The notes below the pieces were generated by a model that had not been told where the DNA came from, did not search any database, and saw only the letters and a list, made by a program, of their open reading frames with translations. From Consotaella salsifontis (GTDB lineage Bacteria > Pseudomonadota > Alphaproteobacteria > Rhizobiales > Rhizobiaceae), in assembly GCF_900167365.1 (NCBI RefSeq), contig NZ_FUXL01000002.1, positions 186,001-250,000 of the forward strand: a DNA stretch of 64,000 nucleotides, given 5' to 3'. Position 1 is the stretch's first letter, and each line of letters opens with the position of its first letter. The translations under genes and the position numbers were made by a program. This document shows, piece by piece, positions 7,949 through 16,274 of the stretch.

Positions 7949-9337
7949 TCAGCTTCTCGCGCGGGCCGCGAAGGCGGCGTCCCGGCGAGCGGGCAACGCC
8001 GCGAGAAGCGTGAAGCCGCGCACGGCGAGGAAAAACTCCATGGCGAGCCAGAGGCCGTGGTTGGCGAGCGCCGGCATGACCAGGAGCGCGAGGGCCGCGA
8101 ACAGCGCCGCAGAGGCGAGCATCATATTGCGCATCGTGCTCGACCAGGTGGCGCCGATATAGACGCCGTCCATGAGGAAGGCGAGCGTACCCGCTACCGG
8201 CGTCAACGCGGCCCAGGGCAGGAAGGTCGCCGCCGCCTCGCGCACCGCCTCGTCCGTCGTCAGGAAGGCGACGATGGCGTCGCCCGTGACGAAAAACACC
8301 ACGGCGAGGAACCCCGCGAAGACGAAGCTCCAGAGCGTCGTAAGCTGAAGCGTCCGATCGAAGGCAGGCCGCCAGCGCGCGCCGATGGAGCGGCCGATGA
8401 GCTGTTCGGCGGCGGTCGCGACACCGTCGAGGAAGAAGCCGCCCACGAGGAAGAGGTTCATCAAGATGCCATTGGCGGCCAGAGTGACCGGGCCGAAGCC
8501 GGCGCTCCAGCGCGTGAACAGCGTGAATGCGCCGAGCAGGCAGAAGGAGCGGATCATGATGTCCCGATTGACGGACAGCATGCGCAGGAACGCGGCGCGG
8601 TCGAAGATCCGCGCCAGGCTGGGTCGCGTGCTGCCACGAAAACCGGTCATCACCGCGACGAGGCCGGCCGCCATGCCCATGGTCTCGCCGAGCACGGTGC
8701 CCAGTGCCACGCCAAAGATGCCCCAGCCGAGCCAGAGCCCCAGGGCGACCGAGGCAATGATGTTGGTGCCGTTGATGATCGCCTGAAGGAGAAGGCCCAT
8801 CACGCCTTGCCCGCGCCCCAGCACATGGCCGAGGATGGCGTAGTTGGCGAGCGCCATGGGCGCGGAGAACATGCGCACGAAAACATAGGTGGAGGTGGCC
8901 GCGGCCACCCCCGCGCTTGGCGCGATGGCGAGAAGCCCCAGCCAGACGAGAAGCCTTTCCGCCGCCACCATGACGAGGCCAATGCCGAGGGCGAGGATGA
9001 TCGCGCGATAGAACACCGCCTGAATCTCGCGCTCGTTCTCCTCCCCCACGGCCTGCGCCGTCAGGCCGGTCGTGCCCGAGCGCAGGAAGTTGAAGGTGGA
9101 AAAGACGATGTCGAAGATCTGCGCGCCGACGACGAGGCCCCCGAGAGCTATGGCGTCGCCGCTGCGCCCGACGACGGCGGTGTCGGTCAGCCCAAGGAGC
9201 GGCGTCGTCAGGAACGCCAGCGTCATTGGCAGGGTGATGCGCCAGACATCGCCATGCGTGACGGAGAAGGGTCGCACCGCTTCCGCCGCTACCGGAACGC
9301 CGGTCGCGCCGGCCGTGGATTCGCCATCGATCTTCAT
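7949..9337 (-). CDS. MATE family efflux transporter
   Basis: This 462-residue polytopic protein has about 12 membrane segments in two homologous six-helix halves. The first half opens with WRITLPMTLAFLTTPLLGLTDTAVVGR, the standard MATE entry motif, and the second half has the matching FDRTLQLTTLWSFVFAGFLAV. MATE (DinF/NorM-like) exporters expel cationic drugs or metabolites in exchange for protons or sodium. The start at 9337 (MKIDGES) is chosen because the upstream extension is not hydrophobic or conserved-looking. It is divergent from the BrkB-type gene across about 155 bases. Confidence 0.9.
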   Translation of the reverse strand: MKIDGESTAGATGVPVAAEAVRPFSVTHGDVWRITLPMTLAFLTTPLLGLTDTAVVGRSGDAIALGGLVVGAQIFDIVFSTFNFLRSGTTGLTAQAVGEENEREIQAVFYRAIILALGIGLVMVAAERLLVWLGLLAIAPSAGVAAATSTYVFVRMFSAPMALANYAILGHVLGRGQGVMGLLLQAIINGTNIIASVALGLWLGWGIFGVALGTVLGETMGMAAGLVAVMTGFRGSTRPSLARIFDRAAFLRMLSVNRDIMIRSFCLLGAFTLFTRWSAGFGPVTLAANGILMNLFLVGGFFLDGVATAAEQLIGRSIGARWRPAFDRTLQLTTLWSFVFAGFLAVVFFVTGDAIVAFLTTDEAVREAAATFLPWAALTPVAGTLAFLMDGVYIGATWSSTMRNMMLASAALFAALALLVMPALANHGLWLAMEFFLAVRGFTLLAALPARRDAAFAARARS

Positions 9338-9492
9338 GGCTCTGCCGTGGCATTGCGCCGCAGCGAAAGCAAGCCATCCTGATGAGCCGCCAGCCTCGCG
9401 CCACGAACTCCGCACATCGAGGCCGCAGATTTGCCGCAACTCGCGGCCGCCTGCCGCATTGTTTCGGGGGAGCGACCAGGAGCGGAAGGCAG

Positions 9493-10635
9493 ATGACCAG
9501 CACGATCGATACGGAACGCAGCGAGCAGAACGGTCGTGGGCGGGAGGCTGATGGCCCGACGCAGATTCCTCTGCAAGGCTGGAAGGATATTCTCTGGCGC
9601 CTTTACAACGAGGTGTCGGACGACCGCATCATGCTCGTCGCGGCAGGCGTGACCTACTACATCCTGCTCGCCTTCGTGCCGGGTCTTTCCGCCTTCATCT
9701 CGATCTACGGCCTGTTTCTCGACCCCTCCACGGTCACGGGGCACCTGTCGATGCTCCAGGGGATCATTCCCGGCGGCGCAATGGACATCCTCCAGGAACA
9801 GCTGACGCGGCTCGCCGAAAGGGGCAACACGTCGCTGTCGCTGACTCTTTTGATTTCCCTCGGCCTAGCCTTGTGGAGCGCCAACGCCGGCATGAAGGCG
9901 CTGTTCGAGGCGATGAACGTTGCCTACGATGAAAAGGAGTCGCGCGGCTTCATCAAGCTGACGGCCGTCTCGCTGTTGTTCACGCTCGGCGCCATGGCCA
10001 TGATCATGGCCATCATCGTGGTCGTCATCGGCCTTCCCGCGGTGTTCGCTTTCATCGGGCTTGGGACGGGCACGGAATGGTTGATCCAGATCCTCTCCTA
10101 TGCCGCGCTCTTTGTCCTGCTCTCGCTCGCCATCGCCGCGCTCTACCGCTGGGCGCCCAACCGCTCGCAGGCCAAATGGCGCTGGATCACCCCGGGCGGC
10201 GCGCTCGGCCTGATCGGCACTTTGATCATCTCGGTCCTCTTCACCTGGTACACCAGTAATTTCGGCTCCTATGACGCGACCTACGGCTCGCTCGGCGCCA
10301 TCATCGGCTTCATGACCTGGATGTGGATCTCGCTGGTGCTCCTGATCCTTGGCGGCGAACTCAATTCCGAGCTCGAGCACCAGACGGCGATGGATACCAC
10401 CACGGGCGTCGAGCAGCCTATGGGCGAGCGGGGTGCGCGCATGGCTGACTCGGTGGGGCGCAACTGGGGCGAGGCCGCCCGGCCGTCGAAAAACGCAATG
10501 TTTCCCGGCGAGCAGAAGGGCGCGCCTCCCCCGCCGCCCGAAAGGCGCAAGATCTCCCTCGGCACGCTCGCCGTGACCGTGCCGGCGGCGCTGATTCTGT
10601 CCTACGCCCAGAAGCGGGCCAAGCGGCGGAGCTGA
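9493..10635 (+). CDS. YihY/BrkB family membrane protein
   Basis: This 380-residue protein has six predicted membrane segments. The family hallmark AAGVTYYILLAFVPGLSAFISIYGL is near residue 55, and the later segments end in GSLGAIIGFMTWMWISLVLLILGGELNSELEHQ. The family was once called ribonuclease BN in error; members are inner-membrane proteins of unclear function. A long hydrophilic C-terminal tail with a Pro run follows. The start at 9493 has AGGAGCGGAAGG upstream. Its product converges on the DUF6460 gene with a 4-base gap. Confidence 0.9.
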   Translation: MTSTIDTERSEQNGRGREADGPTQIPLQGWKDILWRLYNEVSDDRIMLVAAGVTYYILLAFVPGLSAFISIYGLFLDPSTVTGHLSMLQGIIPGGAMDILQEQLTRLAERGNTSLSLTLLISLGLALWSANAGMKALFEAMNVAYDEKESRGFIKLTAVSLLFTLGAMAMIMAIIVVVIGLPAVFAFIGLGTGTEWLIQILSYAALFVLLSLAIAALYRWAPNRSQAKWRWITPGGALGLIGTLIISVLFTWYTSNFGSYDATYGSLGAIIGFMTWMWISLVLLILGGELNSELEHQTAMDTTTGVEQPMGERGARMADSVGRNWGEAARPSKNAMFPGEQKGAPPPPPERRKISLGTLAVTVPAALILSYAQKRAKRRS

Positions 10636-10639
10636 GTGT

Positions 10640-10906
10640 TCAGCTCCGCCACTTCAGAAGACGTGAGATCAGGAAGATCGGGATAACGATGGCCGCGCCG
10701 AGCAGGAAATAGTCGACCGCGCGATTGAAAGACCCGAAGAGCGAGGACCATGCCCAATCGAAGAAGTCCACGATCCAGCGGATGATGTCGTTGGGTGTCC
10801 AAGAGAGCCAGGAGAGAAGAACGCCGACGAGCAGCGATATCAGCACGAGGCGGATCAACACCGATAGCGGCGAGCCGCCAAGAAACTGATGAACGCGTCC
10901 TGCCAT
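10640..10906 (-). CDS. DUF6460 small membrane protein
   Basis: This 88-residue protein has two membrane segments: VLIRLVLISLLVGVLLSWL and, after an amphipathic WIVDFFDWAWSSLFGSF loop, DYFLLGAAIVIPIFLISRLL. The N-terminal GRVHQFLGGSPLSVLIRL matches the alphaproteobacterial DUF6460 pattern as I know it. The function is unknown. A longer reading from 10972 is rejected because the first 22 residues are not conserved in style; the ATG at 10906 is close to a GGAA-type ribosome site. Confidence 0.75.
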   Translation of the reverse strand: MAGRVHQFLGGSPLSVLIRLVLISLLVGVLLSWLSWTPNDIIRWIVDFFDWAWSSLFGSFNRAVDYFLLGAAIVIPIFLISRLLKWRS

Positions 10907-10982
10907 TTCCGGCTCCTCGGCCAAACTCTTCACTTCGCACTGGCAGGTAGGCAATGCCGCGGTCTGCCGCAAGACGGCAGGC

Positions 10983-12602
10983 TCAGTCGGGCAGCATCGC
11001 CTGAAGCGTCTCCAGGCGATCCGCCTCGGCGGCGGGCTTGTCCCATCTGAGGCGCGATATGCGTGGGAAACGCATGGCGACGCCGGACTTGTGGCGCGAC
11101 GAGCGGGCGAGCCCCTCGAAGGCGATCTCCAGCACGAGCCCGTGGCCGGGTTCCGCCCGAACCGAGCGCACCGGTCCGAAGCGCTCGATGGTGTTGTCGC
11201 GGATATATTTGTCGATCGCTTTCAGCTCCTCGTCGGTGAAGCCGAAATAGGCCTTGCCGACAGGAACGAGCTCCAGCGCGTCATCCGGACCGGTCCACAC
11301 GCCGAACGTATAGTCCGAATAAAAGCTCGAGCGCTTGCCGTGGCCGCGCTGGGCGTACATCAGGACGGCATCGACGAGGTGCGGGTCCTGCTTCCACTTG
11401 AACCAGGGCCCCTTGGGGCGCCCCGGCAGGTAGGGGCTGTCCCAGCGCTTCAGCATGACGCCCTCGATCACCGGATGGGGCGGACTTTCGCGCTTTCCGG
11501 CGAGATCGGCGAAATCAGCGAAGGGCACCAGGGGCGAAAGGTCGAAACGCGACGGATCGAGCGCCGCGACGAAGCCTTCCAGGCGCTTGCGGCGCTCGGC
11601 GAAGAGGAGCGCGCGCGTGTCTTGCGCGCCGTCCTGGAGCAAATCGTAGATCCGCAGGAACACGGGAAACTTCCGCATCACGGCAACGCTGACGTTCTTG
11701 CGGTTGAGCCGCTGCTGGAGATCGGAGAACGTCCCGGTGACGATCCCCTCCCCTTCCGTTTTGGCGGGGTGCGCCACCAGGAGCTCGCCGTCGAGCGAGC
11801 CCTGAAAATCCATGTGCTCGATGAGATCGGGAAAGGCGCCAGAAATGTCGTCGCCCGTGCGCGAATAGAGCCGACACACCTCACCCTCGCGCGTCGCCTG
11901 GACGCGGATGCCGTCCCATTTCCACTCGGCGCTGTAATCCTCTGGCGTGATCTTGGCGTAGTCGGCCTCCTCCAGCGGCTGCGACAGCATGACGGGGCGA
12001 AAGGGCGCGGCGGCGGCCGAGGCGGGCTTTTCGCTCCTTCCCTCCAGCCAGGCGAAGAGGGTCTCATAGGGCGGCTCGAGGCCGTGCCAAAGCTCTTCGA
12101 TCTCTGAGGTTTCCTTGCCGCCGAAGTCAGCCAGCGCCTGCTTGGCAAGACGCGCCGAGACGCCGATGCGCATCGCGCCGGTCACGAGCTTCAGCAACGC
12201 ATATCGGCCAGAGGGGTCGAGCCGGTCCAGCCAGCCTTCCACCCGTCGCGGCCCTTCCTGCCGCGATGCGTGGCCGAGGCGCTCGACGATCTCGGTGAGG
12301 CTCGGCTGATCCGCGTCTTCCCCATCCGAACGCTGCGGCCAGGCGAGCGCGATGGTCTCGGCCAGATCGCCGACATAATCATAGGAATAGCCGAACAGCA
12401 CCTCGTCCATGCGCTCGGTGATCAAGGCCCGCAGCATGGCCGGCTTGACGCTCTCGATGCGAAGCTCTCCGGTGATCGCGGCGAGCGCGTAGCCGCGCTC
12501 CGGGTCGGGAACGGCGCGGAAGAAGTCCGTCATCAACCGAAGCTTGCCGTTTCGCGAGGGCGTCAGAACTAGGCGGTCGAGAAGCTCGGCGAAACGCTTC
12601 AT
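10983..12602 (-). CDS. ATP-dependent DNA ligase (cisplatin-damage-response type)
   Basis: This 539-residue ATP-dependent ligase seals nicks through a lysyl-AMP intermediate. An N-terminal all-helical domain (about 1-200) is followed by the adenylation domain with nucleophile K228 in EWKWDGIRVQ, then LYSRTGDDISGAFPDL, DGELL, VMLKRWDSPYLPGRPKGPWFKWK (motifs IV-V) and the OB-fold end HKSGVAMRFPRISRLRWDKP. Length and motifs match the LigB/LigC-type enzymes of the alphaproteobacterial cisplatin damage-response locus. Its start overlaps the stop of the upstream exonuclease gene (TGATG), so the pair is translationally coupled. The usual partners (MBL-fold exonuclease, Lhr-type helicase, PdeM) are not adjacent here. 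Confidence 0.92.
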   Translation of the reverse strand: MKRFAELLDRLVLTPSRNGKLRLMTDFFRAVPDPERGYALAAITGELRIESVKPAMLRALITERMDEVLFGYSYDYVGDLAETIALAWPQRSDGEDADQPSLTEIVERLGHASRQEGPRRVEGWLDRLDPSGRYALLKLVTGAMRIGVSARLAKQALADFGGKETSEIEELWHGLEPPYETLFAWLEGRSEKPASAAAAPFRPVMLSQPLEEADYAKITPEDYSAEWKWDGIRVQATREGEVCRLYSRTGDDISGAFPDLIEHMDFQGSLDGELLVAHPAKTEGEGIVTGTFSDLQQRLNRKNVSVAVMRKFPVFLRIYDLLQDGAQDTRALLFAERRKRLEGFVAALDPSRFDLSPLVPFADFADLAGKRESPPHPVIEGVMLKRWDSPYLPGRPKGPWFKWKQDPHLVDAVLMYAQRGHGKRSSFYSDYTFGVWTGPDDALELVPVGKAYFGFTDEELKAIDKYIRDNTIERFGPVRSVRAEPGHGLVLEIAFEGLARSSRHKSGVAMRFPRISRLRWDKPAAEADRLETLQAMLPD

Positions 12603-13423
12603 CAAAGCGGCGGGCCAAGGGGCGCGCCAACCTCCTTGCCGAGCCGCATGCGGCGCGCCTGGCGCAGCTTCAGATGATGCTTGGCGGTGAAGCGGGCGTC
12701 CGGATCGACTCCCTTTTCCGCCACCAGCCATTCCAGATACGCGTCCGGCACGGCCGAGATGAGCTCGCCCTTGTGCTTGCCCGACCGGAACTTGGTGAGG
12801 AGCGCCGGTTCCAGCGAGACCTTTTCCGCACGCTCAAGAAAGTCCCCGAGATCGGCGCAATCCGCCATTAAGGCGCCGGCGATCGCCCGGAGCAGAACGG
12901 CGGTGCAGACGGCATCATAGAGCGCGCGATGGGGATGCAGCGCGCAAAGGAGCGGACGCACCGACGAAAGGTCCAGCGGCACGTATTTCACCAACGACTG
13001 GAGGCCGTGCGCCCGCACCTCGGGAAAGGCGCGCAAGGCGAGCTTATGGGTGCAAAGCCACCGCCCGGTGAGGCCAAGCCTCGGCCGATCGAAGTCAGCG
13101 CGCTGGGCGGCATAGGCCGGAGCTCCGGCGAAGGCGGCCACGGCCTCGGCGAAAGGCGGCGCGCCGGCCAGCATGTCGTCGGTGATCTTGTGGACACGCC
13201 GCGCGCCGGGCTCGATCAAGACGCCTGCCGGATCGCAAAACGTCTGCATCGGATTAAAGATTTCGCCGGTGGACAGATCCAGATCGACCGAGCCGATTTC
13301 GATCACGGCGTCCTCGGAGAGGCGGTGCCCCGCCGTTTCGGTATCGATGACGCGCACCAACGGCCTCGCCGGTTCGGCGAACAGGGAGAGCGTTGCGGCG
13401 ACGGGAGGAAAATAACCGGCCAT
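12602..13423 (-). CDS. DEDDh 3'-5' exonuclease with C-terminal DUF3820 domain
   Basis: This 273-residue protein has two parts. The N-terminal DnaQ-like exonuclease shows Exo I (VIDTETAG, D27/E29), Exo II (AQRADFDRPRL, about 107-117) and Exo III (HRALYDAVCTA, about 165-175, the DEDDh histidine and aspartate). The C-terminal part (about 210-250, FRSGKHKGELISAVPDAYLEWLVAEK) is the DUF3820 pattern found behind many DnaQ-like exonucleases. It acts on DNA or RNA 3' ends. Overlap with the ligase start suggests a shared repair or processing job (inference). It could be a general exonuclease rather than a replication proofreader. Confidence 0.87.
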   Translation of the reverse strand: MAGYFPPVAATLSLFAEPARPLVRVIDTETAGHRLSEDAVIEIGSVDLDLSTGEIFNPMQTFCDPAGVLIEPGARRVHKITDDMLAGAPPFAEAVAAFAGAPAYAAQRADFDRPRLGLTGRWLCTHKLALRAFPEVRAHGLQSLVKYVPLDLSSVRPLLCALHPHRALYDAVCTAVLLRAIAGALMADCADLGDFLERAEKVSLEPALLTKFRSGKHKGELISAVPDAYLEWLVAEKGVDPDARFTAKHHLKLRQARRMRLGKEVGAPLGPPL

Positions 13424-13611
13424 TGCCTTCTCCTTCGCTCTTTATCAGCCGTTGTGCAAGCGGCTCGTTAACGGCGTGATATCGATGTCGAAGGCGGGCC
13501 GGCAGGCGCCAAGCAAGCCTTACGCAAGCCGATGTGGCTTTGGCGCTTGAACACGGCGCCGTTTATCGCTATCAGGACCCTCGTTCGCGCCGCCAACGGC
13601 CGCGCGGGCGC

Positions 13612-13687
13612 GCCGCATTAGCTCAGTTGGTAGAGCACGTCATTCGTAATGATGGGGTCGCTGGTTCGAGTCCGGCATGCGGCACCA
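13612..13687 (+). tRNA. tRNA-Thr (CGT anticodon)
   Basis: This 76-nt cloverleaf includes an encoded CCA. The acceptor arm GCCGCAT pairs with ATGCGGC, the D-arm is GCTC/GAGC, the anticodon stem CGTCA/TGATG encloses loop TTCGTAA with anticodon CGT (reads ACG), and the T-arm GCTGG-TTCGAGT-CCGGC is normal. It lies alone between the exonuclease gene and a gene-poor stretch. Confidence 0.96.
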
Positions 13688-13901
13688 CCCCCCTCGTCTT
13701 CCCTGATGAACAGCCAAATCTTGCTTCTTTACCCGGCGTATTTATCGTAACGTTGGTGATCGTGACGAGAAGGCCCAAGCTGCGTGTTCGCCAGAATCGG
13801 CGGAAAGACGGCGCGACTGGTTGAAGAAGGCCCTCTCGAACATCTCGCGGAATTGTCGGCATCCGTTCATCCATGCCGGCCTTATCGGCCACGCGCTACG
13901 C

Positions 13902-14126
13902 TCACTGCGCATGATAAGCACCCTGACCGACCGAGTCGCGAAAGCCCTGTCGCAAGAGGATCGTCCAATCGATTCCCATCCGCGCCACAATTCGGAGCGG
14001 TGTCTCCTGAACATCGGCAATGACGACGAATGCCGCACCCTCGATCTTAGCGGCAGCGGCCATCGCCAGACAGATCGGACCGATCACCGAACGAAGAGAG
14101 CGAGGGGAGAGCGAGAGCGCGTTCAT
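13902..14126 (-). pseudogene. Possible remnant of an autoinducer synthase (LuxI-like) gene
   Basis: The 74-residue frame reads IGPICLAMAAAAKIEG, FVVIADVQETPLRIVARMG and a later VGQGAY. The spacing of FVV..D....R...R.G followed by a GQ/A-rich tail resembles the C-terminal third of LuxI proteins. Extending the frame upstream past the ATG gives HRFAWLWRAR, faintly like the ERF/SRF strand of LuxI, but most of the N-terminus is missing. With no tools this is only an impression from residue spacing; it may equally be chance. Confidence 0.2.
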
Positions 14127-14156
14127 TCTTGCTCGCCAGAGCCATGCAAATCTGTG

Positions 14157-14172
14157 AACGTATGCATACGTT
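14157..14172. promoter_or_regulatory. 16-bp perfect palindrome, candidate operator
   Basis: AACGTATGCATACGTT is a perfect inverted repeat in otherwise featureless intergenic DNA, 94 bases upstream of the DUF983 start and 31 bases upstream of the LuxI-like remnant on the other strand. Its symmetry and AT-rich arms suggest a dimeric regulator site. The cognate protein is unknown. Confidence 0.4.
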
Positions 14173-14265
14173 AGCCGAAGTGGAATGCACCCGCATTTGC
14201 CCGCCGCGAGAAGGGGCTTGGCCCGCTAAGCCCAGGGATTTGACCGCTGCGACGAGGACCGATCG

Positions 14266-14712
14266 ATGAGTGAAGACAAGACCTGGCCTCGCCAAGAGCC
14301 GTGGAAGGTAGGAATTGCAGGGCGCTGCCCCCGCTGCGGTCAGGGCGGGCTGTTCAAGGGTTTTTTGACGCTACGCGATCGCTGCGAGGTCTGCGGCCTC
14401 GATTATTCCTTCGCCGAACCGGCAGATGGCCCGGCCTTCTTCGTTCTCTGCTTCACCTGCATCCCGGCCATGGTCGTCGCTGTCTGGCTCGAGGTGGCGT
14501 TCGAGCCGCCTTTTTGGGTGCATCTGATCGTCTCGCTTCCCCTGCTCCTCCTGTTCTGCATCCCGCCGCTCCGCCCTCTCAAGGGCTGGCTGGTGGCCAG
14601 CCAGTTCTATCACAAGGCTGCCGAGGGACGCCTCGTCAGACCGGGCGAGTCCTATGAGGCGAGGTCACCCGAAGCCGCCGAAACAGGCCAGGAGCCAGAC
14701 GCCAGATTTTGA
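14266..14712 (+). CDS. DUF983 small membrane protein
   Basis: This 148-residue protein has an N-terminal CPRCGQGGLFKGFLTLRDRCEVCGLDY element: two CxxC pairs, about residues 24-46, likely a zinc ribbon. Two membrane segments follow (AFFVLCFTCIPAMVVAVWLEV and WVHLIVSLPLLLLFCIPPL), then a cytoplasmic tail with the conserved QFYHKAAEGR. This matches DUF983, found near cytochrome oxidase assembly genes in some alphaproteobacteria; no such genes are adjacent here and the role is unknown. Confidence 0.88.
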   Translation: MSEDKTWPRQEPWKVGIAGRCPRCGQGGLFKGFLTLRDRCEVCGLDYSFAEPADGPAFFVLCFTCIPAMVVAVWLEVAFEPPFWVHLIVSLPLLLLFCIPPLRPLKGWLVASQFYHKAAEGRLVRPGESYEARSPEAAETGQEPDARF

Positions 14713-14884
14713 CCATTGGCTTCACGTTCACCCGAGGCTTCATGCCCTTGCGTCCGAGACCATCCCGCTGCCGCATACCCAATTGGGTGGGCTGGCGGCC
14801 GCGGACGATGGCAGCGGGCGGCGTCTCGAGATCACCGTCGGAGCACCCGACAGGCTCGGGCCGGTCGCGTGCTCCACGGCCGAT

Positions 14885-15616
14885 CTATTTTTTCCGGGTG
14901 GCCGCCATCTCGTCCAGCACGGCGGGAAGCTCGTCGAGCCGATCGATAACCCGAGTCGCTCCAAGTTTTTCGGTGGGCACCAAGCCGTATCCTCCCCGCA
15001 CGATGATAACCGGCATCCCGGCGGCCTTGGCCGCCTCGACATCGTTCTCGCCGTCACCGATGAAGACGGCATCCTCCGGCGACAGACCAAGACGCTCGCA
15101 CGCCAGAAGCAGCATTCCGGGGTGGGGCTTCTTGGGCGGACCGGAATCGCCGCCCACCACGGCATCCATCAGCTTACCAAGGCCGAAATGGCCGAGGACG
15201 GTCTCGGTCTCGGCCTCGTTCTTGTTGGTGACGACCGCGAGCCGATAGCCTGCCTGCGAGAGCGCTCGGGTGGCTTCGGCTGCACCAGGGTTGAGCGTCG
15301 TCAGCCGCGTCGCGCGCGGGCCGTAAATCGCCAGAAAGCGTTTTACAACCTTGTCGCGGGTCGCCTTGTCGATGGTCTTGCCGAGACCGGCATAGGCGCG
15401 CTGGATCAGCTTCGGCACCCCTGCCCCGATCATCTTGACCACCGCTTCATAGGTAAAGGGCGGCTCGCCATAGCTCGCCAAGGTCTCGTTCAACGCCTCA
15501 TGGAGATCGGGCGCCGAATCGACCAGTGTCCCGTCGAGATCGAAGAGCGCGGCCCGCGGCCATTCCTCTCGCGCGCGAGGCTTGTCGTTCTGCGGCGGGT
15601 CGAGCGAAGCGATCAT
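14885..15616 (-). CDS. gph: HAD-IA hydrolase, phosphoglycolate phosphatase type
   Basis: This 243-residue HAD-superfamily phosphatase probably clears 2-phosphoglycolate formed in DNA repair and oxygenation. HAD motif I is ALFDLDGTLVDSAPDLHEALN (nucleophile Asp), motif II VVTNKNE, motif III PPKKPHPG, and motif IV FIGDGENDVEAAKAAGM. The helical cap lies between motifs I and II. The start at 15616 gives an ATGA overlap with the upstream MaoC gene, and the longer open frame to 15778 runs inside that gene. Gph is the best match, but other small phosphosugars are possible substrates. Confidence 0.85.
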   Translation of the reverse strand: MIASLDPPQNDKPRAREEWPRAALFDLDGTLVDSAPDLHEALNETLASYGEPPFTYEAVVKMIGAGVPKLIQRAYAGLGKTIDKATRDKVVKRFLAIYGPRATRLTTLNPGAAEATRALSQAGYRLAVVTNKNEAETETVLGHFGLGKLMDAVVGGDSGPPKKPHPGMLLLACERLGLSPEDAVFIGDGENDVEAAKAAGMPVIIVRGGYGLVPTEKLGATRVIDRLDELPAVLDEMAATRKK

Positions 15617-16155
15617 GCGGTCGGCGGCTCCAGCATCGCGAGCGTAATCCACTCGGCGGTCAGGGCGGGCTTGGCCGCCCCTTCCACCTCGACGCTCGTC
15701 TTCCAGGTGGATTGGATCGAAACCGCGCGCTCTGTCAGCCCGACGAGCTGAAAGCGGCCGCGCACCCGCGCTCCGCACTTCACCGGCTGGATGAAGCGGA
15801 CGGTCTCAAAGCCGTAATTGACGCCCATGCGGGTGTGCTCGACGCCCGGCAAAACATCGTAGGCGAGCGCCGAAAGCAGCGAAAGCGTCAGGAAGCCGTG
15901 GGCGATGGTGCCGCCGAACGGCGTTTCCGCCTTGGCGCGCACGGGATCGACGTGGATGAACTGGTGATCGTGGGTGGCGTGGGCGAAAGCGTCGATCATG
16001 TCCTGATCGACCGTGAACCAGTTCGACACGAATTCCGGACCATTGAGGTGAGCCCGGTAATCGGCAGCGGGAACGAGACGCTGCCGCAGCGCGTCGGCAT
16101 CGGCGCTCATGCGCCCTGTCGGCGTAGGCTGCCCGTTGCGAGCGGCATCATCCAT
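15613..16155 (-). CDS. MaoC-like hydratase-fold protein
   Basis: This 180-residue single hot-dog-fold protein has the (R)-hydratase core FAHATHDHQFIHVDPVRAKAETPFGGTIAHGFLTLSLL: the catalytic Asp/His pair and the GTIAHGFL helix. It resembles MaoC/PhaJ and rhizobial NodN-type proteins that hydrate enoyl-CoA substrates. The start at 16155 is preferred because GAGGA lies 8 bases upstream. It is translationally coupled to the downstream phosphatase gene, a pairing seen elsewhere in the order without a clear metabolic link. Confidence 0.85.
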   Translation of the reverse strand: MDDAARNGQPTPTGRMSADADALRQRLVPAADYRAHLNGPEFVSNWFTVDQDMIDAFAHATHDHQFIHVDPVRAKAETPFGGTIAHGFLTLSLLSALAYDVLPGVEHTRMGVNYGFETVRFIQPVKCGARVRGRFQLVGLTERAVSIQSTWKTSVEVEGAAKPALTAEWITLAMLEPPTA

Positions 16156-16274
16156 CGTGTCGTTCCTCAAGATTCGCCCGTACGGCTTGTCCGTAGCGCG
16201 TGCCTATCCTGTTCGCGGCCCCGGTCAAAGGTCTATTTGCCGCAGCCCGCGCCAAGGACAATGCTCCGCCCGTC

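Larger units (their letters stand above)
13688..14265. other. Gene-poor stretch downstream of tRNA-Thr
   Basis: No intact gene is convincing here. On the minus strand, 14126-13902 encodes about 74 residues with a weak LuxI-like pattern (see next entry). I see no integrase, terminal repeat or second tRNA copy, so integration at the tRNA cannot be claimed. Confidence 0.5.

Noticed and set aside
7854-9503. 549-residue minus-strand frame over the MATE gene
   Set aside because: Arg/His/Pro-rich composition and no domain; the MATE protein occupies another minus frame at the same place.
13612-14265. Integrated element at tRNA-Thr
   Set aside because: No integrase, no repeat of the tRNA 3' end and no composition break were found.
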